A stretch of DNA of 64,000 nucleotides, taken from positions 17,324,290-17,388,289 of the forward strand of contig OZ020489.1 in the NCBI GenBank assembly GCA_963971405.1, written 5' to 3'. This document shows positions 11,310 to 23,698 of this stretch, piece by piece; position 1 is the first letter of the stretch; every line of letters begins with the position of its first letter. Below the pieces are notes generated by a model. The model did not search any database. It saw only the letters and a list, made by a program, of their open reading frames with translations, and was not told the DNA's origin. The DNA is from Psococerastis gibbosa. Taxonomy: Eukaryota; Arthropoda; Insecta; Psocodea; Psocidae. The position numbers and the translations under genes were made by a program.

Positions 11310-12663
11310 CCCCAGGATTATTAATATTATTATTATTTTTTTTTTAAACGCTCAAATGTCCCATATCTGATCTACAGTATATGGAACCCTAGTAGGTACC
11401 TATAAGAGTTATTGTAGAAAGAAAGAAATTGTATCAGACAAAAGGCTCATGATTAACGGATATGGTAAATGTTTTATGTTTGCACACATGCGAGCATAAA
11501 GTAAAATAAAACACAAAGTATATATAATAAGTAGTTTAAGTACGGTGCGTAAGTAGGCTACAAGTCTCCTAAAATAATGAATAACTCTAAGCTAATCCAC
11601 AGGCTTCAGTTTCTAAAATTCATGATTTCCCATTGCAGAGGGCTTTTCCCCGAGACTGACACCTACCACTTCCGGCAAAATGCAGATTGGGTAGATGCTG
11701 AATAATTTAAAATGGTGCTTGTCCCCATGGAATTAGAAATCTCCCGCTTCAATCTCCAAGCTTGATTTAGAGTTTTTATGACTAAATTTCAATTATGATT
11801 CTAAATTTCAAAGTAGGTACTGTTATAAGTGGTGTAGTTTAGGTAGGTTTACTTAATTTTTTCCCCGATTCGATGCATTTCTGTTACTATATACTAGTGT
11901 ACCTGTACATACTGGGATACGTTATTTTAGGATGATTCATCTACGTTTTGAGACGGCGACCAATGTTCGGCTTCCGGAAAATTCCTTCACAACTTTTCAT
12001 TTCATGACCCCTTAGTCTAAAACCACGCCCCGTTCAAAATGTTATATATACCGTATATATATGTATGTATGATTGTATGTACATAGATTTTAGGAAACAC
12101 TCTAACTATTATCCGATTTTGATGAAACTTGGCACAAAAATTGATCATCCAAATGTCTTGAACGAGTTAGAGAACGAGTTAAAGAAGATTAGAGAACTAA
12201 AGGAAAAACAGAGCCTGAAGGAATCTCACTACACCTGATTAGCCAGAGCCGAAAGGGATTTTTTTTATTTGAATCTTCGCCTTCCCAAATATTATGAGGA
12301 CGCTGGGGCTCGTACGTGTCTAGAGCTGAAGAGAAAAACACAGAACCGATAGAGTTGGAGGATGATATGCAGGTAGTTGCTTTCAACCAATCATTGAGAT
12401 AATTTATTAATATTTTATACGTGTACAAGTACAGTTTAAAACCAGTTACACCCGTACAAAAAATAATGAAATAACAAACAACTTGTGATTGCAAGTACGG
12501 TTATTTCCTGCTAAGCTCATCCACTGCAAACGCACAAAAAAACGATCAAAATTACAGTTTAAAATATTATACAAAAAATACATATATTAAGATCTCAAAA
12601 GAAGAATGCACATACAGTACAGTAGGTATTCTCAAATTGTTTGGTCTGCACTGCTTTTTTTAT

Positions 12664-13115
12664 GCTAGTATTTTTGCTTTCCTATTTATACTTAAGTATA
12701 AGGCAATCATTGTGATGGTCGAAATGATCGATCTCGAGATTTCAGTGGATTTACACGTGTCTGTCTGTCGTCAATTTGTTGGCAAACTACTTGGTGGATT
12801 TTGATGAAATTTGGCATGTAGATTCAGAAATATGATATCTCGAAAGAATTTTTTTTAGCTGACTCAATTGAAGAGTATTTTCTCCTAGGTTTACTTTAAT
12901 TAATATGTATTATATTGGTCTGCCCGTTCTAGACTATGCAATTCTCCCATCGACCGATTCAGGTCGGAAATTTAGGGCAACCAAAATGTAGCCCGGGGAC
13001 AATTATTTACCAAGGAACTACTTGTGTTATCTAGCCTATCTACTATTTAATAAATTATGTGAACTAATCGATAAATAGGAAAGCATGCACGGGTTCACTC
13101 GCACCGGTTCTTTTG
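12664..13115 (+). mobile_element. diverged copy of the 860-bp GCTTTCC element
   Basis: Begins GCTTTCCTATTTATACTTAA, then GATGGTCGAAATGATCGA and a tract encoding the family's conserved order (GATTTTGATGAAATTTGGCATG). It ends with AGGAAAGCATGCACGGGTTC and ACCGGTTC. Internally deleted and the most diverged copy in the window. Confidence 0.6.
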
Positions 13116-13738
13116 CCGTGAGTAAAATTATGAATAAAAGAAGAATAAAATCTCGAAACTCATCATACAATACGTTGACTTGAACTGAGTCACATATTAT
13201 ATAATTTTTCATACGGTAATGGATGTTTTAGCCTTTTAAAAGTGTCGTCAGTGAAATCGACGATCGAAGGCTACAAACAGAGAATGCCTAAAAAGTCCAA
13301 TCTGTATCTCCAAAGTTGAAAAAAAGAGATTTTTTGTTTTTGTAGGAATAAATCCAACAGGATAGCGAGAGAATAAAAATGTAAATAGTGAGTCTGCAAT
13401 GTCTCATCGCGTGGAGATCCGGGTAGGTAAGAGCTTTTCCTAATTCCAGGTAAATTTTGTCTCTGGCAGGGGTACACATTACAAAGACAGTGGAAGAATC
13501 TATTAACATTTTTATTACCATTGATGAGAGTACCGTACTGTGTTTATAAATAAAAAGAAAGGCTGTTGTTACTGCTAATGTGAATAATTTTAAATTAGCC
13601 GTTTCGCATTCTCGTTTTTGTAGCTGTCATGGTGTCACTTAGCCAATAGTATCGTAGCTTGAGCTGATGTTTGATTTTGGGGCATGGTAAATGTTCACTG
13701 CACGTTGTACATACATCAACTGTTGATTGATGGCCCTG

Positions 13739-14011
13739 ATTACACACTCTAATATTTATTCTATCGAGGTAATATTTGGAAAGTTTATGTTGAAGTACGC
13801 GGTTTGAATCTGAATTTAGATAGGTCTATTAGGTTAGTTTAGTTTAGGTTTGGTTAGGTTAGGTTAGTTTAGGTTAGGTAAGTTTTGGTTAGGTTAGTTT
13901 TGGTTAGGTAAGTTTAGGTTAGGTCAGGTTAGGTTAAGTTACACTTTCCAATTTTTCTTGGACCCATATTTATTTGCATTGAATATTGGAGCCATTTTCT
14001 AATGTGTAATA
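13739..14011. mobile_element. TTACACACT MITE carrying a TTAGG-like insert
   Basis: The ends ATTACACACTCTAATATT and TCTAATGTGTAATAG are inverted. The copy at 38322-38470 matches its left part (through GAATCTGAATTTA) and right part (from TTACACTTTC). Here a 110-bp TTAGG-like tract lies exactly between those two points. Confidence 0.75.
13829..13940 (+). repeat. degenerate (TTAGG)n-like tract
   Basis: Repeated GGTTAGGTTAG, TTTAGG and TTTTGGTTAGG units over about 110 bp. The motif equals the typical arthropod telomere repeat in degenerate form. It is interstitial, interrupting the MITE at 13739-14011. Confidence 0.8.
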
Positions 14012-15153
14012 GGTGGGAATGAAATAATAAAAATGCAATGCAGTCCCTTATAGTAGCACATCTGAACGAATAGGCCATTTTAGATACTTGTTCCTCCCAT
14101 GTTCAGAATATTTTAAAGTGTAATTTCTTATGTCGGGCTCTTCAAATCTGGATTATTATCTGTTCGTGTGACGTCATGAATCAAACTGGAATGACGTCAC
14201 GCTCAAAGTATAAAGTAACCATATAAGTTAGTTTATATTTGTCCGATTTTCATAAAAAAAGTTGTCGCATCAATTCACTATGCCAACAGCAATTGAAAAA
14301 AAAAATAGGAAGGGCGGCAGTGCACGAACCGAGTTCCTCGTTGTAAAAAACTTTTGTTTTCTACTTGTCGGCTTATCGTCAACTTATAAAATATCGATTC
14401 GCAATCCGTACAACCATTGACGCAAAAATTAGGAAGCGCGGGAGCGCACAAGCCACATGTCCATTTAGGAACATAATGCTCATTGAACTTTGCCCTGCCA
14501 ACGATTCGCATGTTTTTACGACAATTAATGGTGTTGTTTCCGCAAAACATTTTGGCCGCTGACAAACTTGCAAACCTTCACCGGTTACAAGCTATAATAT
14601 GATGTCAAAATAATAATATAATATTATTATTATTATTAATAAATATATTAGGCCTAAGATATGTGTACCATCAACAGATTTCAGTCTAGAATTCGATAGT
14701 ACTTACATTAAAGAAAGTACAATCAGATGATACAGTAGTATGTCTATAGCGGCAGATTTGAACATGGGTAGACTCAATGCAAGTGGATTGAGATCGCTAA
14801 GATTATTAATTGCACTAACTAACTAACCTGGTGCCTTTGAGTTAGGATTGACACTGAACAAGGTTTTTTATCTAGTAGACCTATGAATGAATTAATGAAT
14901 GAATGAATAAATGAATGAATGTATGAATAATTATATTGAAACACACAGTACAATGCAGTACAATACAATTTTAAATAAACTAAAAACACTTAAAATCTAA
15001 CATTTAACTTAAATAACTAACAACAATAAAATATAAAAATAAAAAATTTAAAATTAGTCCATTGTAAGAAACAAATCGGCCAAAATTATTTACGCATTCC
15101 CCAGAAACTCTGCTTTTAACTCTGAGGTGGACTCTCTCGAGTATATAAGGGCA

Positions 15154-15319
15154 CAGGGCCGTAGCCAGTTTTTTTTCCGGGGGGGGGGGGGTAAAAATTT
15201 CATTGGGTATTACATAGTGGTTTTCATTTTTCCTCTCAAAATCCGATTCTATCTAGTATCAAGCCATTTCATTTCGGGGGGGGGGGGGGGGAGGTCGAAC
15301 CCCCATGGTTACGGCCTTG
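15154..15319. mobile_element. hAT-like G-tract element, 166 bp
   Basis: Ends CAGGGCCGTAGCCAG and GGTTACGGCCTTG are inverted. Flanks TAAGGGCA and GAAGGGCA agree in 7 of 8 bases. The interior holds two separate G runs (12 and 16 bases). Confidence 0.8.
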
Positions 15320-16620
15320 GAAGGGCAGTCCAGATGACTATTTATAGATGACTATTTATCAACTTCTAGAAAAATATACAGTCTGTAACCACCCTTCTAC
15401 ACTCGGATCATTTGAAAACTGCACTAGCCACAAAGGCATGTCTGCTATATTGTATTATACAGTGTCGTATTTCGGAGGTCTAAATGGATAAAACTGGATA
15501 AAAACAAAATGAAATTGTCACTGAACAATAGGTCTGTGAAGTTTGATATGGGTCATGGATGACTGAAACGCGAAATTGCTGACGTTGGACGTGAGTGGTG
15601 TAGCTAGGCTACCTGCTGAGGACAGCTGCACGTAGCTGTTCTTTCTTTCTCAATTTGTTCATTTCGATTTTTCTACCGCGAAAAGTATTTTTTTTTAAAC
15701 CTAAAGTCTGATTCTGACAGTTTGGCCAATTCTTTCGTCATTTTAGCAGCTTCCTTGATTGCAAATTACACTTTGGATTGACGAAATAAAATTGAATTCC
15801 CTTCCGAATATGAGGAGAAATCGTTGAAATTACTAATGGTAATTTTAGCTACAGTACATCAACAATTAATTATGCTACATCTTGTCGTAGCAATTTGGGA
15901 GCCCTAATTGTCTGGGGGTTTCCATGGTGGTTTGGGATTGAGATAATATTTCCCTCCGATAACGTTTGAGTCAACTACAGGCTATCTTTATATTTATCTC
16001 AAATCTGTATTGAAAACTTTTTTTTTTTAATTTGTCACTTTGCATGAAACATGGTTACCGTATAGCGCAGCAAAGTGGTTACAAAAGCCTCTCTACAGTC
16101 TCCGTACAAAAACACTGACATTACTTTCCCGACAAACCCTGTAGTCTTAGACTTTTTTTTAAAACCAAAAGCCATATTTTTTTACTATTTTTACATTTTT
16201 ATTTTTGTGCTTTTTAATGCTTAGGCCTAATTCCAATCCAGCAAAAATGAAGGCAGTAGTGGATTCACACCAGCACTCTCGGACTGGGAATATACAGTAT
16301 GTTATGTTAAGGTTGCCTACGACAACACTGAAAAAAATCACCGCACTGCTAAGTAGGCCAATAATTATTGATGGTCAGACATCTATCCCAGCTTATTCAT
16401 TGGAGAAAAATTGTTTAGTACAGTACCTTGCCGTATATGCAATACCTAACTCCTTTCCCGTAATACGTAGCTCTTACAAATTATTAAACCAAAATACTTT
16501 ACAAAATACGAAAATAATCTTGGATATTAAATATATTAAAAATGCGAAAACCTTATATTTGAATAAATTTCAGTAATAAAATACGAAAGCTTTGAAAATC
16601 CTCCTAATGAGTATAAGTCA

Positions 16621-16790
16621 GGACATGCATAGTAGGCTAGTGGTGGCATGGACTTTCACCCGAAAGGTTGTTGGTTCGAGTCCCACACTTGCTATGCTTC
16701 GGAGGGCATGTAAAGCAGTTGAGTCCTAGTTGAGTGTATATGAGAGGGCTTCTCCGCTAGGTAGGCTTAGTAATAGGACAAAGGCCGTGT
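16621..16790 (+). mobile_element. tRNA-Glu-like SINE
   Basis: Includes the tRNA-like head: CTAGTGGTGGCATGG (A box), ACTTTCACCCGAAAGG (anticodon arm resembling tRNA-Glu UUC) and GGTTCGAGTCCCACAC (B box). The body is slightly shortened and the tail is truncated. Confidence 0.75.
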
Positions 16791-16939
16791 GGGAAGCAAT
16801 CCCCCCCCCCCCGGAAGCAGGGACGGTTTCAGAAAAGGTTCTCGGAGGGGGGGGCGGTGGCCTGAAAAATATCGCGTTACCCTTACTTGAGTAATAATTT
16901 ATATATAAGACCTAATTTATATATAAGACCTTGGTGAAG

Positions 16940-17071
16940 ATGGGCGGACCAGTTAGTTCCAGGAGGACCTCCTTCGAGTTGGCGTCGAGGCAGCAGATTG
17001 ATCAGCTGCTGCGGAGGATCGACAAAGATGGAGGGAAATTGTCAAAGTCCCCCTGGGCTGATCGCGCCTAA
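16940..17071 (+). CDS. unrecognised 43-residue frame, locally GC-rich
   Basis: ATG to TAA, 43 residues, with the heptad-like stretch SRQQIDQLLRRIDKDGGK. GC content and codon choice differ sharply from the AT-rich surroundings, so it may be a fragment of a real exon or of a mobile-element ORF. No splice site can be defended and no family is recognised. An 18-bp tandem repeat lies immediately upstream. Confidence 0.2.
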   Translation: MGGPVSSRRTSFELASRQQIDQLLRRIDKDGGKLSKSPWADRA

Positions 17072-17480
17072 TTAAGTCAGCTATTTTTTACAAAACAATT
17101 TACAATCACTAAAAAACCAGAAGGACCACAGTAAGTGCACCCTATGAAGGGGACCTGCGTCGTGGCCCTTCTAAATACTAATCAGAGTATACTGTATGCT
17201 ATACTTCAAGGCGAGTGATGTCTGTCTCATAAATTGTAAGCAGCGAAGACTAGCTACGACGTCTCCAGGATTTGCAGGATTTGTAGATCAAGTTGGGAAG
17301 TTGTGGTTTCCGAGTGGAGACACATTGTTTTGCTCGTGTATTATAGTATAAGCTGTTCAATGCTCACTGTGGATTCTACGGCTTCATTACTCGAGTATGA
17401 AAGCTATTGTTAACCAATTCACATTTCTCAGCTCCACCACCCCCCCCCCCCCCCCCCCACAGTTGCCCCTGTAGTTGACT

Positions 17481-17831
17481 ATATTTTAAGGGGAGCCATG
17501 CAAACGTTGAGGAAAACAAACTATTTAATATCCAACGTTTACATTAGGTTTTCGCCAACCTGTTACTGTTATTGTCATATTGTATTCTTGATCAGGAACG
17601 TATCCAGCCCATTTGCAGGGGGGGGGGTTAGGTGTGGGTCAAAATAGAACGGCAAATATTATGTAGTATCGATTAAATTAGAGCGCAATAAATTAACTTG
17701 CAATAGATTTACTAAATTTTGGGGGTCCATGTGTGATGTGCTTGATTGTATGCAAAGGGAATAGGAGCCATGTAGACACTGAGGAAAACTAACTATTTAA
17801 TATCCAACGTTTACATTAGGTTTTCGCCTAC
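17481..17831. repeat. direct repeats flanking a G-tract element
   Basis: The block containing TTTAATATCCAACGTTTACA occurs at about 17481-17561 and again at 17760-17831, in the same orientation. The DNA between them (17590-17757) contains a G-tract element related to 23421-23593, starting GGAACGTATCCAGCCC. The repeats are much longer than a target duplication, so this looks like a local duplication. Confidence 0.6.
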
Positions 17832-18618
17832 CTTGATCTTGTCGTGCCCCCCTCCCGACATATAACAAGCCACTGATACATGGTATAGAAATGAGAGCAG
17901 AGTAAAAAAAGAAAACGGTACCTATATAAAAAGGTCAACTATTAGGTATGCCTTCGTCTCCGAGTATTATTGTGAGTACTGAGGTCGGTATGTTGAGAGT
18001 TAGGTACTCTTACCATAGTGAATATCGTACTATACAAATTTCTTCACCTGACTACCTAATACGTACATTGTAGCCATCAATAGAATAAGTACGAGAGCTC
18101 TGGATCTGTGATGCCTTGCAGCGTATAATGGCATAGGCTACCCATGTGATCTGAGGGTGGGGGGGGGGGAAACATATACAGTAGCTGCTGATTTAGGGGC
18201 AGCTTTGAAAATTTCCAACAAACAAAGGAATGACGCTGATTAGTTGGAATAATTCGTAGTTCTGGAATGTGCAGGAACGCAAGGCTGCTGATGGATTTCT
18301 GGAATGGGGAACTGCTTCCACGTTTATAGAAGAGCGCACAAAGCATGCCTAGTCGGTCACGTACCTTGCCCCATGATCGATGAGCCTCTGTAATGCACCA
18401 AGTTTCTATCAAGCCCAACCTTAACACCCCTTCCAGTGGCGGGCCGGCACTGACTTTTACCCCTGTGCATGTTACGAAACAATAGGAAATTGAGGCACGG
18501 TATCGTACTGTATGCTGAAGGGTCGGGTCACTGTGAAGTTCTATTCCCAAAGTTGGAAATAATGATCTATTATTAAGTGTTAGCCTATTTCAGTCTCCTA
18601 CCCGAACTTTATATACCC

Positions 18619-18795
18619 ACCATAATAGAAGGCACAATCGAAGGCACCAATGCAAGAGGGCGACCAAGGAAGGCGTACGCAGAAGACCCCAAGAAAGATA
18701 TGAGATGCGGAACCTACTTGGAACTCAAGAGAACGGCCCAAGACAGGGAGGAGTGGAGAAGGAGATGGAAAGATTTGCTGCAAACCAATCGCTAG
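18619..18795 (+). pseudogene. LINE ORF2 C-terminal fragment
   Basis: Encodes IIEGTIEGTNARGRPRK followed by LKRTAQDREEWRRRW and a stop. This is the familiar C-terminal tail of reverse-transcriptase ORFs from animal non-LTR retrotransposons. The upstream polymerase domain is absent, consistent with 5' truncation. The same family's end, with the shared LLQTN terminus, is present at 23393-23698. Confidence 0.7.
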
Positions 18796-20125
18796 ATTGC
18801 AACTACAGAAGAAGAACCCGAACTTTGTTATGCCACACTTATGCCTGTTTCTGTGTGTTTTTAATGGAATTAAGCATATAATAATAATAATAATATATTT
18901 ATTTCCCAATTTTTACAGTTTACAGTTTTTTTTAAACATTTTATTTTCCTTTAGCCACAAGCAGTGCAGTGTGTGGCTTAATCATAGGGAATCGCTATTA
19001 GTACAATTAAGTTAGTCTGTAAGTGACAGGTTAATGTTAGTTAGGATAGGGTACGGTCAAGGTTTTTGATGTTGTGTTTTAGGGTGCGCGTTTTTAGTTT
19101 TAGTTTTTATATCCTTTATGTTTACTTGTTTAGATGTCTTTTTATTTTTTTCATAAATATTTTTAACGTAGGGCTGTTTCTTATACTTATTGGTAGGTTA
19201 TTGTATATATTAAGAGCATGTCTCAGCATGTTCATTGTCGCTTGCAGCAGGAGTGGGTTGACATTGAGGACGTGTACCAGATTCCTTACGCCAGCGGCAC
19301 AATTTCATATGTCCCTTAATACAAGCTCCTATAGTTCTCATTATTTTAATAATAAGAAAATATAAAAACATGTTCATGATCATTACTGATGTATAGCATG
19401 TACCTACGCTAAAGAATCATAGTAAAAAAATAAAATAAACCAAATAACATAGTGAATTACTAAAAAAAACTTGACTAAGTTTTTTGGTTTAGGTACTTCT
19501 TTTTTTCTAAGACGACGCATTACTATAAATACAAAAATCGAAGATATCCGAGTGGAGGCAGGTAGCCCCTCCCCCTATGACCGAAAAAGTCAGGGAACAG
19601 AGTTTTGCCTGGTGAGGCAGGACGAAGAGGAGAGAAGATCGCAGGTGCGCTACAAGGTGGATGTGACTGAATGAACTGTACGTATACCAGAAGATACGCA
19701 AGACTAGAACTCTTGGAGTGTGACAACTTGCTAGTTGCTATGGTCTATTTGACCTCGGAGGCTAAACCAAATAATGAAATTAATTAAGATTATTACCCTT
19801 CAGGGTATTATAATACACTTCAGGGTATTATAATACACTTCAAGGGAACCCACCCATCAGTAGTCTATAAAAGATATGTAACTAGCGCTCTGGTTGACTA
19901 ATAATGATGCAAAATTGATGACAGCAGGCCGTAGGTATACACTGATATAGACAGTATGTACTAGCCTACCTTGAGACCTATCTGTCCAGTGTGAATCATT
20001 ATTATGCAATAATTGAGGTCAATAATTATTGGCAGCACACCAAAAGTAACTGGAGATAATAATTTTAGCATTGTAAAATTTATGGAAAATTTCCAAAAAT
20101 TAACAATAACCCGTGATATTATAAA

Positions 20126-20882
20126 GAACCGTTTCGAGTTTACTCGAAGATGTTTTCCAATTTATCAATTAGTAGATAGAGAAAATGAGTAATTTCATCG
20201 TAAATAATATTCCTATGGTTAAATTTGGGGGGGATGGGTTGTCCACCTGACGTCACTGGAGGTGAGGTAAATTCTAGATAGGTCAGACCAATACATTATC
20301 ACACAGTAATAATGGCAGGGCACGCAATGCATTTGTGCGTGAATTTTCTATCATTTTTTCAAAAAACAAATAGTTTTTGGGAAAGCAACTTGTCCGGTTT
20401 CGTTACTCAATTTAACACCTAAAACATGCCTGAAGGTAGATATCATCGATAGAAAGGTTTCGCAGGAAAATTACTTTTTAGTCATTTTTCATGAAAATTT
20501 AGTTATTTTTATTTTTTACCCCCAGAAGCAAACTATCGGGGGGCAAGCGACAAGTTAAATTTAATAACGACTTCAATATACGTGAATTTAAAAGAAATCG
20601 TTGGAGCTGTTATTGAGAAATAATTTTTTTAGACGTTTTTGGGGGGTTTTTTGAGAATAAAACCCCCCTAATTGAGTTAGCTTAAAATAAAAATAAAAAT
20701 GGTCCCGAGGTAGGATTTTTGTGATCCTGCATGCTGATTTAATCAAAATCGACCGAGTAGTTTGCCCGGAAATCTATGAACAGACAGACAGAGCGACAGA
20801 CAGACATTTCGTAAAAACCACTTTTTTTGGGTTCCTGGTAAATTTACCACAAAACGTGTAAATCCGTTGAAATCTCGTCTCA
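20126..20882 (-). mobile_element. 860-bp GCTTTCC element, minus copy
   Basis: Starts with the family end AAAGAACCG and TTCCAATTTATCAATT, then runs through the conserved TGACGTCACTGGAGGTGAGG, the block of C/G runs, and the GACAGACAGA tract. It stops at GTTGAAATCTCGT, so the hairpin terminus is lost. Confidence 0.75.
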
Positions 20883-21803
20883 TTTTTTTTTTTGGGATTA
20901 TGCGAATGTACAACACACGTGGAACAACCTACTTCTTACAATATTCAGTCATTATCAAAATATAAGGATTTTTTTTTATTCTCGAAGCGTTATGAGGAAG
21001 CCCGCATAATACAAAACAGTAGTTGGGGGTGGCGCGTTGCCGTGAATACAACGGTGGGTATATGAATGGAGTGATATTCCTCCTCGGTTAAAGAATGGAA
21101 ACCGCCACTGAGCGCCCCTCCCCCCCCCCCCGCTTCGCACCCCTTGCCACTGAGCAGGCCCCCATTGCACCCCCTGCCACTGTTGATTGCGAAATGGCTT
21201 TGTTGCTTTCTGTGAAACAGCGAGTTGAAGCTTCATTGGATGAAAGAAGGAGTTCTTTCATTACTCCTCAGATTCGAGTTTTCGTTCTACTTGACTAATG
21301 GTTGTAGTGCCCCTTTTGTACTGCTGCTGTATGAAATTCTTTCCTGTTTCGAAGATATGGGTTAATGATTTCCACGGGGGTTTTAGTTATCGTGTGGCGA
21401 CTAGGTAACCCGAAGAAACTTTTATAATTAATGGACTAATATGCTATATTATAGAGCTATATGAATACTTCTTGGTATTCCGCTCGAAATGGTGTTTGTT
21501 GTGACATCCTACTGATAGTTATGTAAATTAATAAATTTGAACAAAACGTACGATTTATTTATTTATTAAAATTGACAAAGTCACATCAAATGATTCTTAC
21601 ATTTTTTTGTTTTTTGTTTGTTTTGCAACATGCATAGACTACAATAGGGGTAATCTGACACAGGCTTAGAATGGAAAACCAGGCTCTCTGGTGGTTAAAT
21701 CGTGAAATAAGGCCATTGCCCCATTAGGTCAATTATTGTAAACGTTCAATTTCTTGAAGACGCATGATATACGTATATCGATAGGCATATATTTATATTA
21801 GAA

Positions 21804-22032
21804 CATGTAGTGTAGTGGTACGGACTCCGACTTTCACCCGAAAGGTTGTTAGTGTGAGTCTCACACTTGCTGCATTTTCTGGTCATGCCTCGGAGGGCAT
21901 GTACATCAGGCGGCCCCGGGTCATTCTAGTTGAGTATGAGATATATAGTTTTAACTCCGCTAAATTGGCTAATACAGTATTAATAGAACAAAATAGTCAT
22001 TATTTATTTATATTCATTGTAATTATTTATTA
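21804..22032 (+). mobile_element. tRNA-Glu-like SINE, full length
   Basis: The best complete copy. The head (TAGTGTAGTGGTACGG, ACTTTCACCCGAAAGG, GTGTGAGTCTCACAC) is followed by the body and a TATTTAT tail. Pol III A and B boxes are present, but the B box is mutated (GTGAGTCTC). Confidence 0.8.
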
Positions 22033-22405
22033 ATTAGAGAGTATATAGGATTAGCCATAGGATACCGTAATTGTTGAGAGGTGTCTGAAATTTTCCACTA
22101 CAAGTTAGTCGTTTCCTGTTAGCTATAGTTCATTGACTCGTATGCGGGCATATTTGACGACAAAAGTTAGTTTTATAGGCACACAAAGGTGATTTGTTTA
22201 TTCAGAGCCAATAATCTATATTAACCGATGATACAGCCTTCTGTATGTGGGAAACGTTTGATGTCTGAGCCGTCACGCGGTAAACAAAAGACAGCAGACA
22301 TATAGCACCGTACCAAACGGATGTTGATTTAGACCCAGAGTCATCGGCATTTAAGAAAAAAATGACAAATTTTTCCATTAATTGATATATCTATATTTCT
22401 AAAAG

Positions 22406-22905
22406 TCAGGGCATGTATAGTGGCAGGCGCGGATCTGCGGGGGGCTATAGCCCCCCCCCCCCGCCATTAGGGTCCTCAAAATGCGTAAAACCCCACTATT
22501 GCAGTCCTATTTTTCACAAATTTTCTCACGGGGGGGGGGGACCCCAGGGCCCCCCATGTGCTCGATTGTATTAATTACCTATAATATAGAACCCTTATTG
22601 CTCTGAAAATGCGTATAACCCCAATATTTCAGCCCTGTTTTAAAAAAAAATCGAAATTTAATCTTAGCCCCCTCCTTGGTCTCATTCTAGATCCGCGCCT
22701 GAGTAGTGGTAAACACTCCGACTTTCAACCGAACGGTTGTTCTTTCGCGTCCCACACTTTCTACATTTTCTGGCTATGCATCGGAGGGCATGTAAACGAG
22801 ACTTTCCCGGGTCTTCCTAGTTGAGTGAAAGAGAGGGCTTTATAGCCCTTACTCCGCTAGGTTGGCTTAGTAATAGAACAAAAAGTCAATATTTATTTAT
22901 TAATT
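22406..22905 (+). mobile_element. SINE split by a hAT-like element
   Basis: SINE sequence runs to 22423, is interrupted, and resumes at 22702 with the A-box remnant and the rest of the element, ending TATTTATTTATTAA. The repeated TAGTGG bases are part of the hAT target duplication, so the SINE predates the insertion. Confidence 0.8.
22424..22701. mobile_element. hAT-like G-tract element, 278 bp
   Basis: Ends CAGGCGCGGATCTGCG and AGATCCGCGCCTG are inverted. Flanks TATAGTGG and AGTAGTGG agree in 6 of 8 bases. It contains C12 and G10 runs and an internal near-repeat of GCGTA(T/A)AACCCCA. Confidence 0.8.
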
Positions 22906-23392
22906 TTAAAAACAAAATTATACAGTAAATCCATCATTTCCAAATTTCTATAGGCCCTATGTAGACTCTATAAAAATTTTATGAGGCAATTATTTTATAC
23001 CAGCCCCGCTAGAGAAACAATCACATTTCAATAACTCGTAGGAAAGGGGGGAGGGTGTGTTTAGGGGGTTCCAACCACCTGGAAAAATTAAACACATATT
23101 GGCAGTATTAACTTATGCTAGAAAAAAGATATGTGATAAAGATATGTAGGTATCCATCCAACAAATAGGCCTTAGTCTTGCCATGAATTCTTGCTATCAA
23201 GAAACCCACTAAGTTTATATTTAGCTGCTATTTTTTCAAACCAGTTACTCTTCGATTGTATATAGGGCTATCCTTAATTTTGTTGCTGTCAAAATACATA
23301 AACACCAATTCGGATCTATTTTTTTCAACAAAAAAAAAAGTTCCAACGGGGGTGACCCCCTATTGCGGTTATATACATCGATGTATATGCAT

Positions 23393-23698
23393 AAGGAGTA
23401 CCTAGAGGATGTCATGAAGGCAAGGACGGATACAGGGGGGGGGGGGTAGGGGGGTAGCTGCCCCCCCCCCCGAAAATTTGGTAAATCTATTGTAAATTAA
23501 GTTATTACGCTCTAATTTAGTCGATCCTACATAAGTTTTTCCTATTTTGACCCTCAGCTACCCCCCCCCCAAAAAAATGGGCTGCCGTCCCTGCATGAAG
23601 GACCTGGGTGCGACACCTATAAAGGGCTGAAAGGGACCGCACAAAACAGACAAGAGTGGATGAGAAGAATACAACATTTGCTGCAAACCAATCCCTAG
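23393..23698 (+). pseudogene. LINE ORF2 end, split by a hAT-like element
   Basis: Removing the insert joins KEYLEDVMK to DLG, and then (after a frame slip) to YKGLKGTAQNRQEW and LLQTNP before a stop. It parallels the C-terminus at 18619-18795. The slip and the insertion both mark it as dead. Confidence 0.7.
23421..23593. mobile_element. hAT-like G-tract element, 173 bp
   Basis: Ends CAAGGACGGATACAGG and CTGCCGTCCCTG are inverted. An exact 8-bp duplication CATGAAGG (23413-23420 and 23594-23601) lies inside LINE coding sequence, so the pre-insertion site is known. It contains G10, C11 and C10 runs. Confidence 0.9.

Noticed and set aside
13829-13940. True telomere or chromosome end
   Set aside because: The tract is short and degenerate, and it has MITE sequence on both sides.
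16205-16576. 123-residue plus-strand frame
   Set aside because: Low-complexity, AT-driven composition, no motif and no homologue recognised.
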